From Zoroaster sp. YZ-2022 (Eukaryota; Echinodermata; Asteroidea; Forcipulatida; Zoroasteridae), in contig CM055816.1 of NCBI GenBank assembly GCA_029582265.1, forward strand, positions 2,508,992-2,572,991: 64,000 nucleotides of DNA. Direction: 5' to 3'. Below, in pieces: positions 54,901-60,955 of the stretch. The translations under genes were made by a program, and so were the position numbers. Below the pieces are notes generated by a model. It had not been told where the DNA came from. It saw nothing but the letters and a program-made list of their open reading frames with translations, and ran no database searches. Within the stretch, counting starts at the first letter, position 1. Each line of letters opens with the position of its first letter.

Positions 54901-57123
54901 GCCAGCACGATGCCATCATGATGTACAAAATTATCAATAATCATGTGCCACAATATTTGACAAACAAATGTAACATTGTCAACTCGAGCTATGCATCGAG
55001 GAGAAGTAATATGTCTGTTTCCATCCCAATGCCTAAAACAGAGTCCCTAAAACGAAGTTTTAGTTACAGAGGTGCAACTACTTGGAACTCCATACAAGCC
55101 AATATTCAAAATGCTCCCAGTGTGCAATGTTTTAAAAAGAATATATATGTATGCATCTAATTATTCCCATGTTGACAATGTTCTTTATCAATGTACTTAC
55201 TGCCTCTGCTTAATGTTCAGTTTTTATTTCATCTTACAAAGTACAGTCTATTTTTTATATTTTTAAATAAATAATTGATATATTATATATCTATATATAT
55301 ATATATATATTTCTCATTTGTAATTTATTTAACTTTTAATTTTATGTTTTCTGTGTATAGTTAAATCATATTCATTTTACAGTAATTACTTAAATATAAC
55401 TTACTTATCCTCTTGTTTGGTTTTTAATTCTATTTTATTTTTACTGTATTCTTGTGCTTGTAGTTCCGTTTTATCCACCTGGCTTATAATTTATTTTACT
55501 TCTTTAAAATCTATTCTTGCTTTTTGGACACCGACTTTATGTTTTTGTTTGTTTTAAGATTATTTATAACTTGATGACTTAAATTATTTATTCTACTTTA
55601 TATAATGTTCAAATTTTACCAGACGTTTTTATGCAACACGGCCCCTTGAAAAACAACCTTGGTTGAATGGGTTACCGTGTATAAATAAGTTTAAATAAAT
55701 AAACAAGGAAGTCACCTGTGAAGCTACCATCGTCTTTGAGGGTTTGGAAGAGATTCATCCAGAATTGGCCACACTGTTTGCGTAAAAATAAAAACCACCA
55801 CTCAATTCTCTGATTATGGTTGCTCGATCCGTACCGAAAACTGCGGTGAGCCAATTCGTCGGGGTGATCATATCTCAAGAACGTGTGCATTTGTTCGATA
55901 TATGCATTTTCTGTCCCTCGGTCTGCTCGCATGATTTTCGGGCAACCCTTCCTGTAATGTAATAGTTGGCCACACTTTTTGAATTACTGTTAGTAGTGTA
56001 CGCCTCCATCCAGATTATTTGCCTGGAAAATCCATCCACAGCACCGTTTATACAGATCCCATACGGTTTTAGTTTATCGTATGAGTCTGCATGCCACATG
56101 TAATCAGGTCCAGAATTCCGGTATGTCCTCCTCCTTAATCGATTACGTTTTCTTAACACAAGTCCTTCAGGATCAATGATATGAAGCAATAACCTCACGG
56201 TGTTTTGGCTAACAACCAGTCCATTTTGAGTACATTTTAAGTGCATCATTTTATATCCATGAAGCTGTCCATACGTATCCATCTCTGCCATCAAGAAAAG
56301 CGCCACGTCCAAAACATCCGACTGATTCTTCCTCCGAAATAATTGCGCTCTCGACAGAATCCGTCTCAGACTCCGGAGACTTATTACTATTCCATTTAGT
56401 TGAGCCAAGCAGTGTAGTATTTCACGATGACTTAAACCCAATCGAAAGTAGAATTTCATAAGTGTCACCAATTGCCCCATAACTAAACTCGATGAGTACA
56501 ACATGAATTGAAAGCATGTATCGAGTTGTTTGAAGTTATCTTGTTCGAACGACTTAGTATCTCGTTCGAACGACTTACTATGTCGTTCGAACGACTTAGT
56601 ATGTCGTTCGAACGACTTACTATGTCGTTCGAACGACTTACTATGTCGTTCGAATGACTTAGTATCTCGTTCGAACGACTTATTATCTCGTTCGAACGAC
56701 TTACTATGTCGTTCGAACGACTTAGTATCTCGTTCGAACGACTTACTATGTCGTTCGAACGACTTATTATCTCGTTCGAATGACTTACTATGTCGTTCGA
56801 ACGACTTTAAAAAAAATTACCCTTCAATTGGCAGCAATGCGCTTCCGTATTATCGGGACCAATCATGGTGCGGTAATTACAATGTTTACAACATGTTTAA
56901 TTCTATTCACCATCTGAGTCCCTATATCCATTCATCAATAAATGCACTTACTAGTAATACATCTTATTATTATCTGTCATTAGATTACAAACATGAAGAC
57001 TGTCAGTCCTACTATGAAGCTGGTAACAAAGTGAGTGGTGTCTACACCATCTATCCTCAACCTGACGTGTATCCAGACGGCTTGAAGGTCTACTGTTATA
57101 TGTCACCGTCCCGTGGCTATATC
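33654..57123 (+). CDS. EGF-repeat protein gene with fibrinogen-like exon (multi-exon)
   Basis: The only likely host gene. Nine spliced segments on + keep one phase: exon 33654-33902 (unidentified Cys-containing domain), EGF-like exons 34489-34581, 36182-36274, 38067-38165, 40839-40931, 41381-41470, 41647-41739 and 43271-43357, a broken EGF exon at 38721, and a phase-1 exon at 56984-57123 that resembles the start of a fibrinogen-like domain. Every EGF intron is phase 1, so modules can be added or lost without a frameshift. Such proteins are extracellular and act in adhesion or recognition. Neither the first exon nor the fibrinogen-like C-terminal half is in view. The link across the 13.6-kb last intron is inferred from phase and domain logic only. 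Confidence 0.6.
34489..34581 (+). CDS. EGF-like exon 1
   Basis: 31 codons between ttctccag and gtaagt, phase 1 at both ends. Six Cys in an EGF-like order: 'CKTPCGNGGWLDDETCQCVC' then 'NNWRANNC'. The second half keeps the Cys-X-Cys and final Cys of the fold; the usual Gly before the last Cys is replaced. Confidence 0.75.
34582..36181 (+). other. Intron between EGF-like exons 1 and 2
   Basis: 1.6 kb without coding evidence. It contains a family B repeat copy (35833-35962). About 36085-36140 ('ggtttgataagatcaatagc', 'cgacgtgccatttgg') recurs at 38772-38808 fused to the broken EGF exon. Confidence 0.5.
35833..35962 (+). repeat. Dispersed repeat family B, copy 4
   Basis: Matches copy 1 over the full length: 'agagtccggcattctcttga', a weakened hairpin GATCAC-agcata-CTGAAC, 'agttcttttcagaactaatt' and 'caaacagtcttta'. 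The hairpin has lost pairing. Confidence 0.65.
36182..36274 (+). CDS. EGF-like exon 2
   Basis: 31 codons after acceptor cctcttttcag, before gtaagt. It encodes 'CALTCENEGTLDNGTCQCDC' and 'QNWTGKNCS', a regular EGF-like module with an N-glycosylation site (NGT) in the loop. Close sister of exon 3. Confidence 0.8.
36275..38066 (+). other. Intron between EGF-like exons 2 and 3
   Basis: 1.8 kb, no supported coding. The part 36920-37200 ('ccgtcggaagtgcttt', 'ctgaaatattaatatcattc') recurs at 39900-40215 in a later intron, which shows that introns were copied together with EGF exons. Confidence 0.5.
38067..38165 (+). CDS. EGF-like exon 3
   Basis: 33 codons between tatcttttcag and gtaagt. Nearly identical to exon 2 over its first 24 codons ('CALTCVNSGTLDNGTCHCDC') but two residues longer in the last loop ('PNQNWSSKNCS'). 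Confidence 0.8.
38721..38776 (+). pseudogene. Broken EGF-like exon
   Basis: After acceptor cagtgcaccag the frame reads 'CVISCENGGTLDNGICV' and then stops. From 38772 onward the sequence matches the intron upstream of exon 2 ('tttgataag', 'cgacgtgccatttg'), so the second half of the module was lost by recombination. A LINE fragment follows. Splicing to this exon would truncate the protein, so it is probably skipped. Confidence 0.65.
38808..39460 (+). pseudogene. LINE reverse transcriptase fragment
   Basis: CR1-like reverse transcriptase, spanning the palm: 'KSCRLDPIPTWLLKSCLDEL', 'NLKNYRPIANLKS', 'QSAYRKNRSVETALLRVYDD', motif A region 'AFDTVDHLVLLQRL' with HYSAAFD in place of LSAAFD, and 'GVPQGSILG'. 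The frame is broken near 38950-39010. The YADD motif is not reached: at 39459 the sequence runs straight into a 73-bp tandem array. Truncated at both ends; the chromosomal part of an old insertion. Confidence 0.8.
39459..39860. repeat. 73-bp tandem repeat, about 5.4 units
   Basis: Units start at 39459, 39532, 39605, 39678, 39751 and 39824, exactly 73 bp apart. Each reads 'tgtattgtacacattgccca', then 'ccaatgacgatgga.gcagc', then 'cctgcgtag.tcctatac'. Single diverged copies of the unit appear at about 42470-42515 and 42705-42760 in another intron, which is the likely origin. Confidence 0.9.
39861..40838 (+). other. Intron 3' part before EGF-like exon 4
   Basis: No gene. 39900-40215 duplicates intron sequence from 36920-37200, with an internal second copy of 'aattttaattaaatatcgtc' near 40085. 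Confidence 0.5.
40839..40931 (+). CDS. EGF-like exon 4
   Basis: 31 codons between ttattttccag and gtacgt. It encodes 'CTMSCDHGQLNDQTCQCECE' and 'EGWIGNLCS', six Cys, phase 1. The donor type gtacgt, not gtaagt, is shared with the next two exons, which marks exons 4-6 as one duplicated set. Confidence 0.8.
   Translation, partial: SVRCPVIMVNSMIRHVSVNVRKAGLAIYAQ
41381..41470 (+). CDS. EGF-like exon 5
   Basis: 30 codons between ttatttccag and gtacgt: 'CELSCENGVLSDQKCQCDCY' and 'ASWSGNLCA'. One codon shorter than exon 6. Confidence 0.8.
41647..41739 (+). CDS. EGF-like exon 6
   Basis: 31 codons between ttacttccag and gtacgt: 'CELSCENDGSLNYQTCQCEC' and 'GGWSGNLCA'. The downstream intron begins like the introns after exons 4 and 5 ('gtacgtacaaactatg'). 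This intron pair is the shortest in the gene. Confidence 0.8.
41873..42082. mobile_element. Palindromic MITE family A, intron copy
   Basis: The outer arms read 'ttaaagggacaatatcgtca' and its near complement at the other end. Inner arms contain 'cagggcatggaatcgg' and 'ccgattccatgccctgttga'. The whole 210 bp can fold into one hairpin. No coding capacity. Related copies: 43855-44066, 58026-58218 and the half copy at 15633. Confidence 0.75.
42513..42705. mobile_element. MITE with TATACTAACTGGATAGGAG termini
   Basis: The inverted ends are ctctatactaactggatagg (42520 onwards) and its reverse complement ending at 42699, with weaker pairing further in (gattggc / gccaatc). The flanks cctatac and tctatac look like a short target duplication in a 73-bp-type repeat unit. 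GC-rich centre 'catggcggccgg'; no gene. Confidence 0.75.
43271..43357 (+). CDS. EGF-like exon 7
   Basis: 29 codons between cattttgcag and gtaggt, phase 1: 'CELECDCTRFLHGSDCECTL' then 'CINDVQCS'. The Cys spacing differs from the other modules (CECDC and ECTLC), so it is a diverged or disulfide-rearranged EGF-like unit. Last EGF exon in view. Confidence 0.65.
43541..43613 (+). repeat. Dispersed repeat family B, copy 5 (3' part)
   Basis: Only the second half is present: 'cagttcttttcagaactaat' to 'accgcaattagtcttactta'. The hairpin half is missing. Confidence 0.65.
43855..44066. mobile_element. Palindromic MITE family A, second intron copy
   Basis: Same architecture as 41873-42082, with 'ttaaagggacaatatcatca', 'caggacatggaatcgg' and the return arm 'ctattccatgctctgttgat'. 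The two copies lie in neighbouring introns, so one may be a by-product of exon-intron duplication. Confidence 0.75.
44461..44575 (+). promoter_or_regulatory. Promoter-like GC-rich block with TATA box
   Basis: A TATA box tatataagg (44561-44569) is preceded by an inverted CCAAT box (ctgattggct, about 44490), a CRE-like atgacgtgc (about 44519) and an NRF1-like tgcgcactgc (about 44531). The block is much more GC- and CpG-rich than its surroundings. It could be an internal promoter of the EGF-fibrinogen gene or part of an unrecognised mobile element. No transcript evidence is available. Confidence 0.35.
44616..44795. repeat. Perfect (GGCAT)36 pentanucleotide array
   Basis: 180 bp of uninterrupted GGCAT units. 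Frames through it read Met-Ala-Trp-His-Gly or Met-Pro-Cys-His-Ala and are not genes. It begins about 47 bases after the TATA-like box, so it would lie in the 5' part of any transcript from there. Perfect purity indicates recent expansion. Confidence 0.97.
45532..45690 (+). repeat. Left terminal repeat with palindromic units
   Basis: TACGGAAGCGCATTGCTGCC, then 'aagtcgttcgaacgagataa' units: four with the full 12-bp palindrome and one degraded. Inverted relative to 56530-56849. Confidence 0.85.
45716..46594. mobile_element. PIF/Harbinger-type MITE, 879 bp
   Basis: Ends are AGCCGTGTTCGCATTGGACT and its exact reverse complement, flanked by TAA on both sides (45713-45715 and 46595-46597), the 3-bp target duplication of PIF/Harbinger elements. 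The interior carries several copies of 'aagtccaatgcggac' and 'gtaagttaac' motifs in both directions. One 99-residue frame inside is not recognisable. Non-autonomous. Confidence 0.88.
46598..47244. other. Interior of the TACGG element, no gene recognised
   Basis: AT-rich sequence between the Harbinger MITE and the Gypsy element. It ends with agctg (47240-47244), the Gypsy target duplication. Confidence 0.4.
47245..47418 (-). repeat. Gypsy 3' LTR
   Basis: Starts tgtaatgatctgacaggaac and ends atattaca, so TG...CA in the element orientation as well. Immediately inside it, on the minus strand, is a purine-rich tract gaaaaaaaggagata (47419-47433), the expected plus-strand primer. Confidence 0.93.
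47843..50500 (-). pseudogene. pol: Gypsy pol: reverse transcriptase, RNase H, integrase
   Basis: 885 residues uninterrupted, but separated from gag-protease by a frameshift near 50500, so labelled defective. RT (residues 1-190): 'FSKLDMKQGYHQLLL' holds the first catalytic Asp and 'CLNQRDDILLGG' the Asp pair, with Gln-Arg where Tyr/Phe-X is usual. RNase H (about 270-390): 'VVRAEASYHEGLSAG' and 'ITAHKPLIPMF' have Glu and Ala at positions usually Asp. Integrase: zinc motif with 'HSLGHLGM' and 'CYECQ' (about 493-530), then catalytic 'IAVDFGGPYP', 'ESDNGPPFN' and 'ANGEAESFM' (about 555-655). A C-terminal 'VGDYVLLKQAKKNKW' segment follows. The protein copies the element RNA to DNA and inserts it. 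Confidence 0.92.
50497..52108 (-). pseudogene. gag: Gypsy gag and protease, frameshifted
   Basis: The structural protein and processing protease of the element. The frame opening with MGDHPIAVTV (about 52105) ends near 51869; a shift near 51905 leads into the main frame to 50497. It contains a helical capsid-like part with 'LKMKPNAGETTAAYSARLRE', two Cys-His knuckles (CNYCGLTGVHSKGKDC and CNKCQRWNHFASVC, near 51450-51350) for RNA binding, and an aspartic protease active site 'EPDSGAEVNIMDE' near 51085. The 3' end also includes the first part of the reverse transcriptase ('WLDQCLKIGIFEEVPQG'), so the element originally made one long polyprotein. Confidence 0.88.
52290..52463 (-). repeat. Gypsy 5' LTR
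   Basis: 174 bp, nearly identical to 47245-47418 (differences such as ctttgacat against cttttacat and gacgattcg against gactcttcg). Just inside, on the minus strand, t then tggcgacgaggatgaac is the probable tRNA primer-binding site. Confidence 0.93.
52469..53429. other. TACGG element interior between Gypsy and LINE
   Basis: No gene is firm. Around 52500-52760 both strands have open frames with protein-like composition: on + 'SEVYHLDSSDSDRDEYDEY', on - a Cys-containing frame with 'DGEIRLCRDERTSKSC'. These could be remnants of the transposase gene or of a second element gene. A zinc-finger-like minus-strand frame at 53194-53394 (HCQKRE..CTNCEK) is too short to call. Confidence 0.35.
53430..55706 (+). 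mobile_element. 5'-truncated LINE (CR1/Jockey-like)
   Basis: It contains only the reverse transcriptase and C-terminal part of the polyprotein, then a 3' region ending 'ggttaccgtgtataaataag' and a ttaaataaataaa tail (to 55706), a typical LINE 3' end. Upstream the endonuclease is missing, so reverse transcription stopped early. It sits inside the transposase gene of the TACGG element, just after the conserved catalytic region. Confidence 0.85.
53525..55160 (+). pseudogene. LINE reverse transcriptase
   Basis: Reverse transcriptase of a non-LTR element. The frame runs from about 53525 to 54864. Palm motifs are all visible: 'ATGCDNCPASLIK', 'NYRPISVLPIFSKILERAVF', motif A 'MLDLKKAFDTVDLDILIHKL', 'GIPQGSIIGPLLFIIYIND', and 'MYADDTALYY' with the catalytic Asp pair (about 54340). 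The thumb follows ('WLNKNKLSLNVNKTE', 'KHLGVIVDENLSWSDHI'). A frameshift near 54860 separates the C-terminal tail (54918-55160, 'SFSYRGATTWNSIQ'). No endonuclease domain, so non-functional. Confidence 0.9.
55707..56504 (-). pseudogene. Integrase-core (rve-like) transposase of the TACGG element
   Basis: The enzyme that would cut and paste the element. From 56504: an N-terminal helix-turn-helix-like region ('LGLSHREILHCLAQLNGIVI' and 'SLRSLRRILSRAQL'), a middle part ('YKMMHLKCTQNGLVVSQNTV'), then the DDE core with the first Asp in 'DYMWHADSYDKLKPYG', 'VDGFSRQIIWMEAY', the second Asp in 'MRADRGTENAY' and the Glu in 'NHNQRIEWWF', 39 residues apart. One frameshift near 55930 and loss of the C-terminus to the LINE at 55706 make it inactive. 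It belongs to an integrase-fold transposase family common in fish and marine invertebrates; I think of IS3EU or Ginger, but cannot decide. Confidence 0.8.
56530..56849 (-). repeat. Right terminal repeat with thirteen 21-bp palindromic units
   Basis: Thirteen units of 21 bp, each a TCGTTCGAACGA palindrome plus a cttactatg, cttagtatc or similar linker, followed by ttcaattggcagcaatgcgc and the end ttccgta. Since 21 is a multiple of three the frame stays open (RSNDLLC period) and even runs on into the next exon; this is not a gene. Confidence 0.88.
56984..57123 (+). CDS. Exon: N-terminal part of a fibrinogen-like domain
   Basis: 140 bp between tatctgtcattag and gtaagt. Phase 1 at the 5' side, as in all EGF introns, and phase 0 at the 3' side. 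'EDCQSYYEAGNKVSGVYTIY' then 'PDGLKVYCYM' matches the start of fibrinogen C-terminal (FReD) domains: 'DC..IY..G....GVYTI.P......VYCDM'. The Asp before Met is Tyr here. The rest of the domain (the Gly/Trp-rich core) is not seen downstream to 64 kb. Probably the continuation of the EGF gene across the transposon-filled intron, or a solitary pseudo-exon. Confidence 0.6.
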
Positions 57124-58812
57124 GTAAGTTCACGTTTGTCTACCATTACCACATGCAGATTGAATCCCAAACATGGGACTAGTTAATTCAAAGGCGGTGG
57201 AGGTGGGGGAGGTGAATGAGAATAAGGAGCGATGAGTGGACTCGATGAAACCTTATCTTGCCCGGTCCCAATGATTTTAAAGGTTTGCTGTATTCATAAA
57301 CCCAGATTCAAATGTAATTTAAACAATGTTGGTCGGATGGTCATATTTTGGAATAAAAACATTTTACGTCTTCGATTTGAATATTTGAATGAATGTATAA
57401 TACAATTTGAGCTGAGAGATAGAGACCATTATAATGCTTTTGATATGACGTCATCTCATCGGTAAAAATAATTATTAAATTGTGTGCACTATGTAATGGC
57501 AGCTGCACTCAAATGCAGCGTTTGTGACGTCACAAGCGTTCTATACTTTTGAAGTAGTGGGGTTTACACTAAATGCAACACGACCGAATTCTGTCGATGA
57601 CGTGCACAACTAATTCTTGCTGTTGAAAACACAGCAAAAACATTCCGCGTTTTTAAGAATATGTTTTGGAGAAACAAAATACCAAAATTTGTATTTCAGC
57701 AAACTTCATGGGATCCATACCTACTTGACATGGCACCCATGAGAGTGTGTTTGTTTATTCAAATATTGGCGCGATTATGCCACTACGGGTTAGTCAGCCA
57801 CTACGGGTTAGTCAGCGATGTAATTACAGTGATTCTATACGGACAAGATAATTATATTAAATTATAGCTTTTTGGGGCTGGCGCTGCCCATTTTACGTCT
57901 TTGATTTGAATAATTATTTTGTATTTACAAATAATGCAAGTGGAGTTAGTCAGGAAAAACCTCAGACCACAACATTGTGCTGACGTCATCAGCAAAACGA
58001 TCAGGGAATTGAAGCAGACGGATTAATGGGGCACGATCAACAGGGCATGGAATCGGAGTGCCAGCTTTAGATTAACTCGGTGATGGAAAATAATAACCCA
58101 CATGATAAGGTCATATTACCGTTGCTGATGTATGAATGACTTAGTAATTTCACTGTGTTCATCTTTAACTAGGATACCGATTCCATGCCCTGTTGAAAGC
58201 TACTCTGATCGTGACAATAACACAAAGGCAACACGACTGAATTCTGTATACAACTTTTACTGGTGAAAAAAAACAGCGAAAAAATCACCTTCTCTTCAAT
58301 TACAAATATGGAAGAAATACAAAATACAAAGATGTTCTTATCACGGCACCCATGAGGGCGTGTTTGTTTATTCAAATCTGGGTGCGGTCATGCCACTATG
58401 GTGACTGATTACAAGCAGCCACTCATAACAACTCTCCAGTTTTTGTGCTAAGTAAGTGTTTTGTAGCTACAAGTTTGTCTTAATTTTTATACTAGTGGAT
58501 TTCTTATTACACCTGGAATCTACTGGACGTTTTATGTGAGTATGTGTACATTTGTTTTCTTATAATAAGTGAAAAACTGTTGTTTTTTTGTCTGTCTGTG
58601 CAGACATTTTTTACTGTTGAGTGTATACACATTTTGGATCTTCATTTAATTTGTGCAGTCAACTCTGATTTAGATTATAACCTGTAGCTAGAGATTATAA
58701 CCCGTAGCTTGACCACAAGCCTTTTGTTTGGATCAACAACTTTGTGATCAGACAATGGAGGTCTACATCCTGTTTATTCTACTCCTGCTATCCAGACCAT
58801 TGTGTCTCAATA
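57124..58812. other. Non-coding with duplicated segment
   Basis: No gene. Segments 57540-57800 and 58220-58400 share 'caacacgac.gaattctgt', 'catggcacccatgag' / 'cacggcacccatgag' and 'gtgtttgtttattcaaat', a local duplication. 'cattttacgtctt.gatttgaat' occurs twice (57360, 57890). A family A MITE lies between them (58026-58218). The part after about 58450 may be the 5' untranslated region of the following LINE. Confidence 0.45.
58026..58218. mobile_element. Palindromic MITE family A, third full copy
   Basis: 'cacgatcaacagggcatgga' and the return arm 'gattccatgccctgttgaaa', with the same centre ('cattattttc' type). Located outside the EGF gene introns, so the family is mobile and not only duplicated with exons. 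Confidence 0.7.
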
Positions 58813-59451
58813 GGCCGTATTCATAAAAATAAGTAATTGCTTTTACTAAAGTAACAACCCCCTTTTACTAACCTTTTACTTAAATGTGTATTCATAGAAA
58901 TAAGCAATGACTTTCAAGTAAAAACTACACATTTTAAGCATTAGTAATTGCTTTTTACTTATAAGTAAATGCTAGAGAAATTAGCACCTACTTCAACTTG
59001 TATTCATAAAAATGACCTTCGACTAGCATTTACTAGTGATTGTACAAGCACCTAATTTTTGGCTTGCTGTTCAGCCAATACAGACATATCACATTTTCTG
59101 CCATGTTTTTACGTCCAAGACCACAACCTAAGGTGTATAACATCAGGCTTAATCGTTATGAAGTCAACCCTACCACTTACAGAACTTTATTTAGGTTTGA
59201 CAACGAAAATGTGGAATGGCTTGCAAACACCTTCATACCACCAAATACCGAGACTCGTGGATGGTACTGTAGTACAATAGCAACTACTTGAGAACTTACT
59301 AGCCGTGGCAAGTAACAACTGTAATCATTTAGCAAATGGTTATGAATAAGATTTTTAGCAATTGCTTAGACTAGACCTTTTACTTACCTAGCTGTTGCTT
59401 TTACTTATAGCATTTACTAGTAAGTAATTACTTATTTTTATGAATACGGCC
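58813..59451. mobile_element. PIF/Harbinger deletion derivative with transposase remnant
   Basis: Ends are GGCCGTATTCATAAAAATAA and its reverse complement, flanked by TA on both sides. Inside, 59104-59291 on + encodes 'RFDNENVEWLANTFIPPNTE', which resembles the N-terminus of Harbinger (HARBI1-type) transposases, followed by 'TRG' and a stop where the conserved helix region should begin. The catalytic part is missing. Many 'tttactt' and 'aagtaa' words fill the arms. It is inserted in the 5' part of the LINE that follows. Confidence 0.78.
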
Positions 59452-59479
59452 TAATGACTCATCAGTAGATGGCTACAAG

Positions 59480-60955
59480 ATGCAACCTACAGATTGTTCA
59501 ACTAAAATCCGCCATCTTAAATTCTTGAGACGTCCTATATCATACTATGATAATTCATCTGCCACCTTTCACCTGGAACTCTTAATTTCTGGTGACATAA
59601 ACCCAAACCCTGGACCTGAAACACTGATCAACACACCCACAAACGCCACGATCAGCTCCATAAAATTTCCTACAGCCGCAATGAACTACTCAATCTTCGC
59701 AATGCTCCATGTACTGATGTAGCTTTATCTTATTCATCATTGAGTCAATTGAACTGTCTTGGAATACTTGCTAATCAACCCCAAACATACCGCCGCACAC
59801 ATAGAGGTAAAAAAGCAGGTCGCCGTAGAATGGACAGACTTACACAACTTGCACTCCAGCCTTACCAACCCCCAGCAGTGAACTCAACCACATCAACAAG
59901 CGACATTGGCATAAGATCAACTCCAAATGTTCACGATGAGTCTAAACTTCAGCTCTGTGTCTTAAATACTCAATCCATATGTAACAAATCGGATGAATTT
60001 GTTGACTTTGTACTTCAAAACAATTTGGATCTTGTTGCCATAACCGAGACATGGTTTAAACCTGATGATGATTTGCTACCCCGTGAGTGTACTCCTGCTG
60101 GCTACTCTCTCCATCCCCAGACCAATAAAGACCGGTGGAGGGGTTGCACTACTCTTTAGGTCCAGTTTATCTGTCAGCATGAAAAGTGTTAACATTGACT
60201 ACCTAACATTTGAATCTCTGCATGCTGAGGTAACGTGCAACTCTAGATCTGTTCGCCTTGTTAATATTTATCGACCAGAAAGGGATGTTGATGGTAAACA
60301 TGTAAACTTCTCCAGTTTTCTGCAGGAATTTGACAAATTAATTGTCGATTATCTCTTACACCCATCTGACATTATTTTAACCGGCGATTTTAACATTCAT
60401 ATGGACATAATTTCAAACAATTATGCAAATCAGTTTAAAGATCTGCTCTCTGCTCATGGACTTATACAGCACATCACAGCACCCACTCATCGGTATGGTC
60501 ACTGTCTTGACCTCATGATAACGCGTGAAAATACTTCACCTCTTATCACGAATATAACTATTCATCCTGGATTATCTGATCATTATGCAATCATGGTAAA
60601 TTTGAACCTTAAAAAACCTCCCATACCTACCATTTCTGTAACTACTCGCCACTGGAAAAAAGTAAATATTAAAGATTTATGTCATGATGTTGAATCTCAA
60701 CTGGAAAATGTAAACCTTGAAGATGGTGGGCTGGATTCTTGTGTCAGTCTATTTGAATCTACTATCCGTAACATCTTGGATGATCATGCTCGAACTGTTA
60801 AACTCGAACTGTTAAACTACAATCTGAATCCCCCTGGTTCAATGATGATATCCGTGCTGCAAGGAAAATCCGCCGTCAACTTGAGCGAAGATGGCGTGAC
60901 AATGGGAAACTTGGAGTACGTCGGCAAGAATACTGTAACCAACGTGATATTGTGA
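59480..60955 (+). pseudogene. LINE N-terminal region and endonuclease, frameshifted
   Basis: The first frame (59480-59722) contains 'LELLISGDINPNPGPE', a degenerate form of the 2A-like motif D-[VI]-E-x-N-P-G-P that occurs near the N-terminus of some LINE polyproteins. The next frames hold an endonuclease of the exonuclease-endonuclease-phosphatase fold: 'CVLNTQSICNKSDEF', 'DLVAITETWF' (metal-binding Glu), 'SDIILTGDFNIHMD' and 'GLSDHYAIMVNL' (catalytic Asp-His). The enzyme nicks the target DNA to prime reverse transcription. Shifts near 59725, 60130 and the end make it non-functional. Confidence 0.85.

Larger units (their letters stand above)
45532..56849. mobile_element. TACGG-ended DNA transposon, composite and invaded
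   Basis: The ends are TACGGAAGCGCATTGCTGCC at 45532 and its reverse complement ending at 56849, each followed inwards by 'ttgaagggtaa' and an array of 21-bp units built on the palindrome TCGTTCGAACGA. An integrase-fold transposase lies near the right end. A Harbinger MITE, a Gypsy element and a LINE have inserted inside. Without these three the element would be about 2.9 kb. The flanks (gaaagg and ttatcg) do not match, so the target duplication is lost or the two ends come from different insertions. Confidence 0.65.

Noticed and set aside
56530..57186. 218-residue frame starting with RSNDLLC repeats
   Set aside because: The first half is the 21-bp terminal array; the second half is intron plus the fibrinogen-like exon read through. 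Only 56984-57123 is kept.
57232..57465. Possible continuation of the fibrinogen domain
   Set aside because: The frame lacks the Gly/Trp-rich core expected after the first exon and no acceptor site precedes it.
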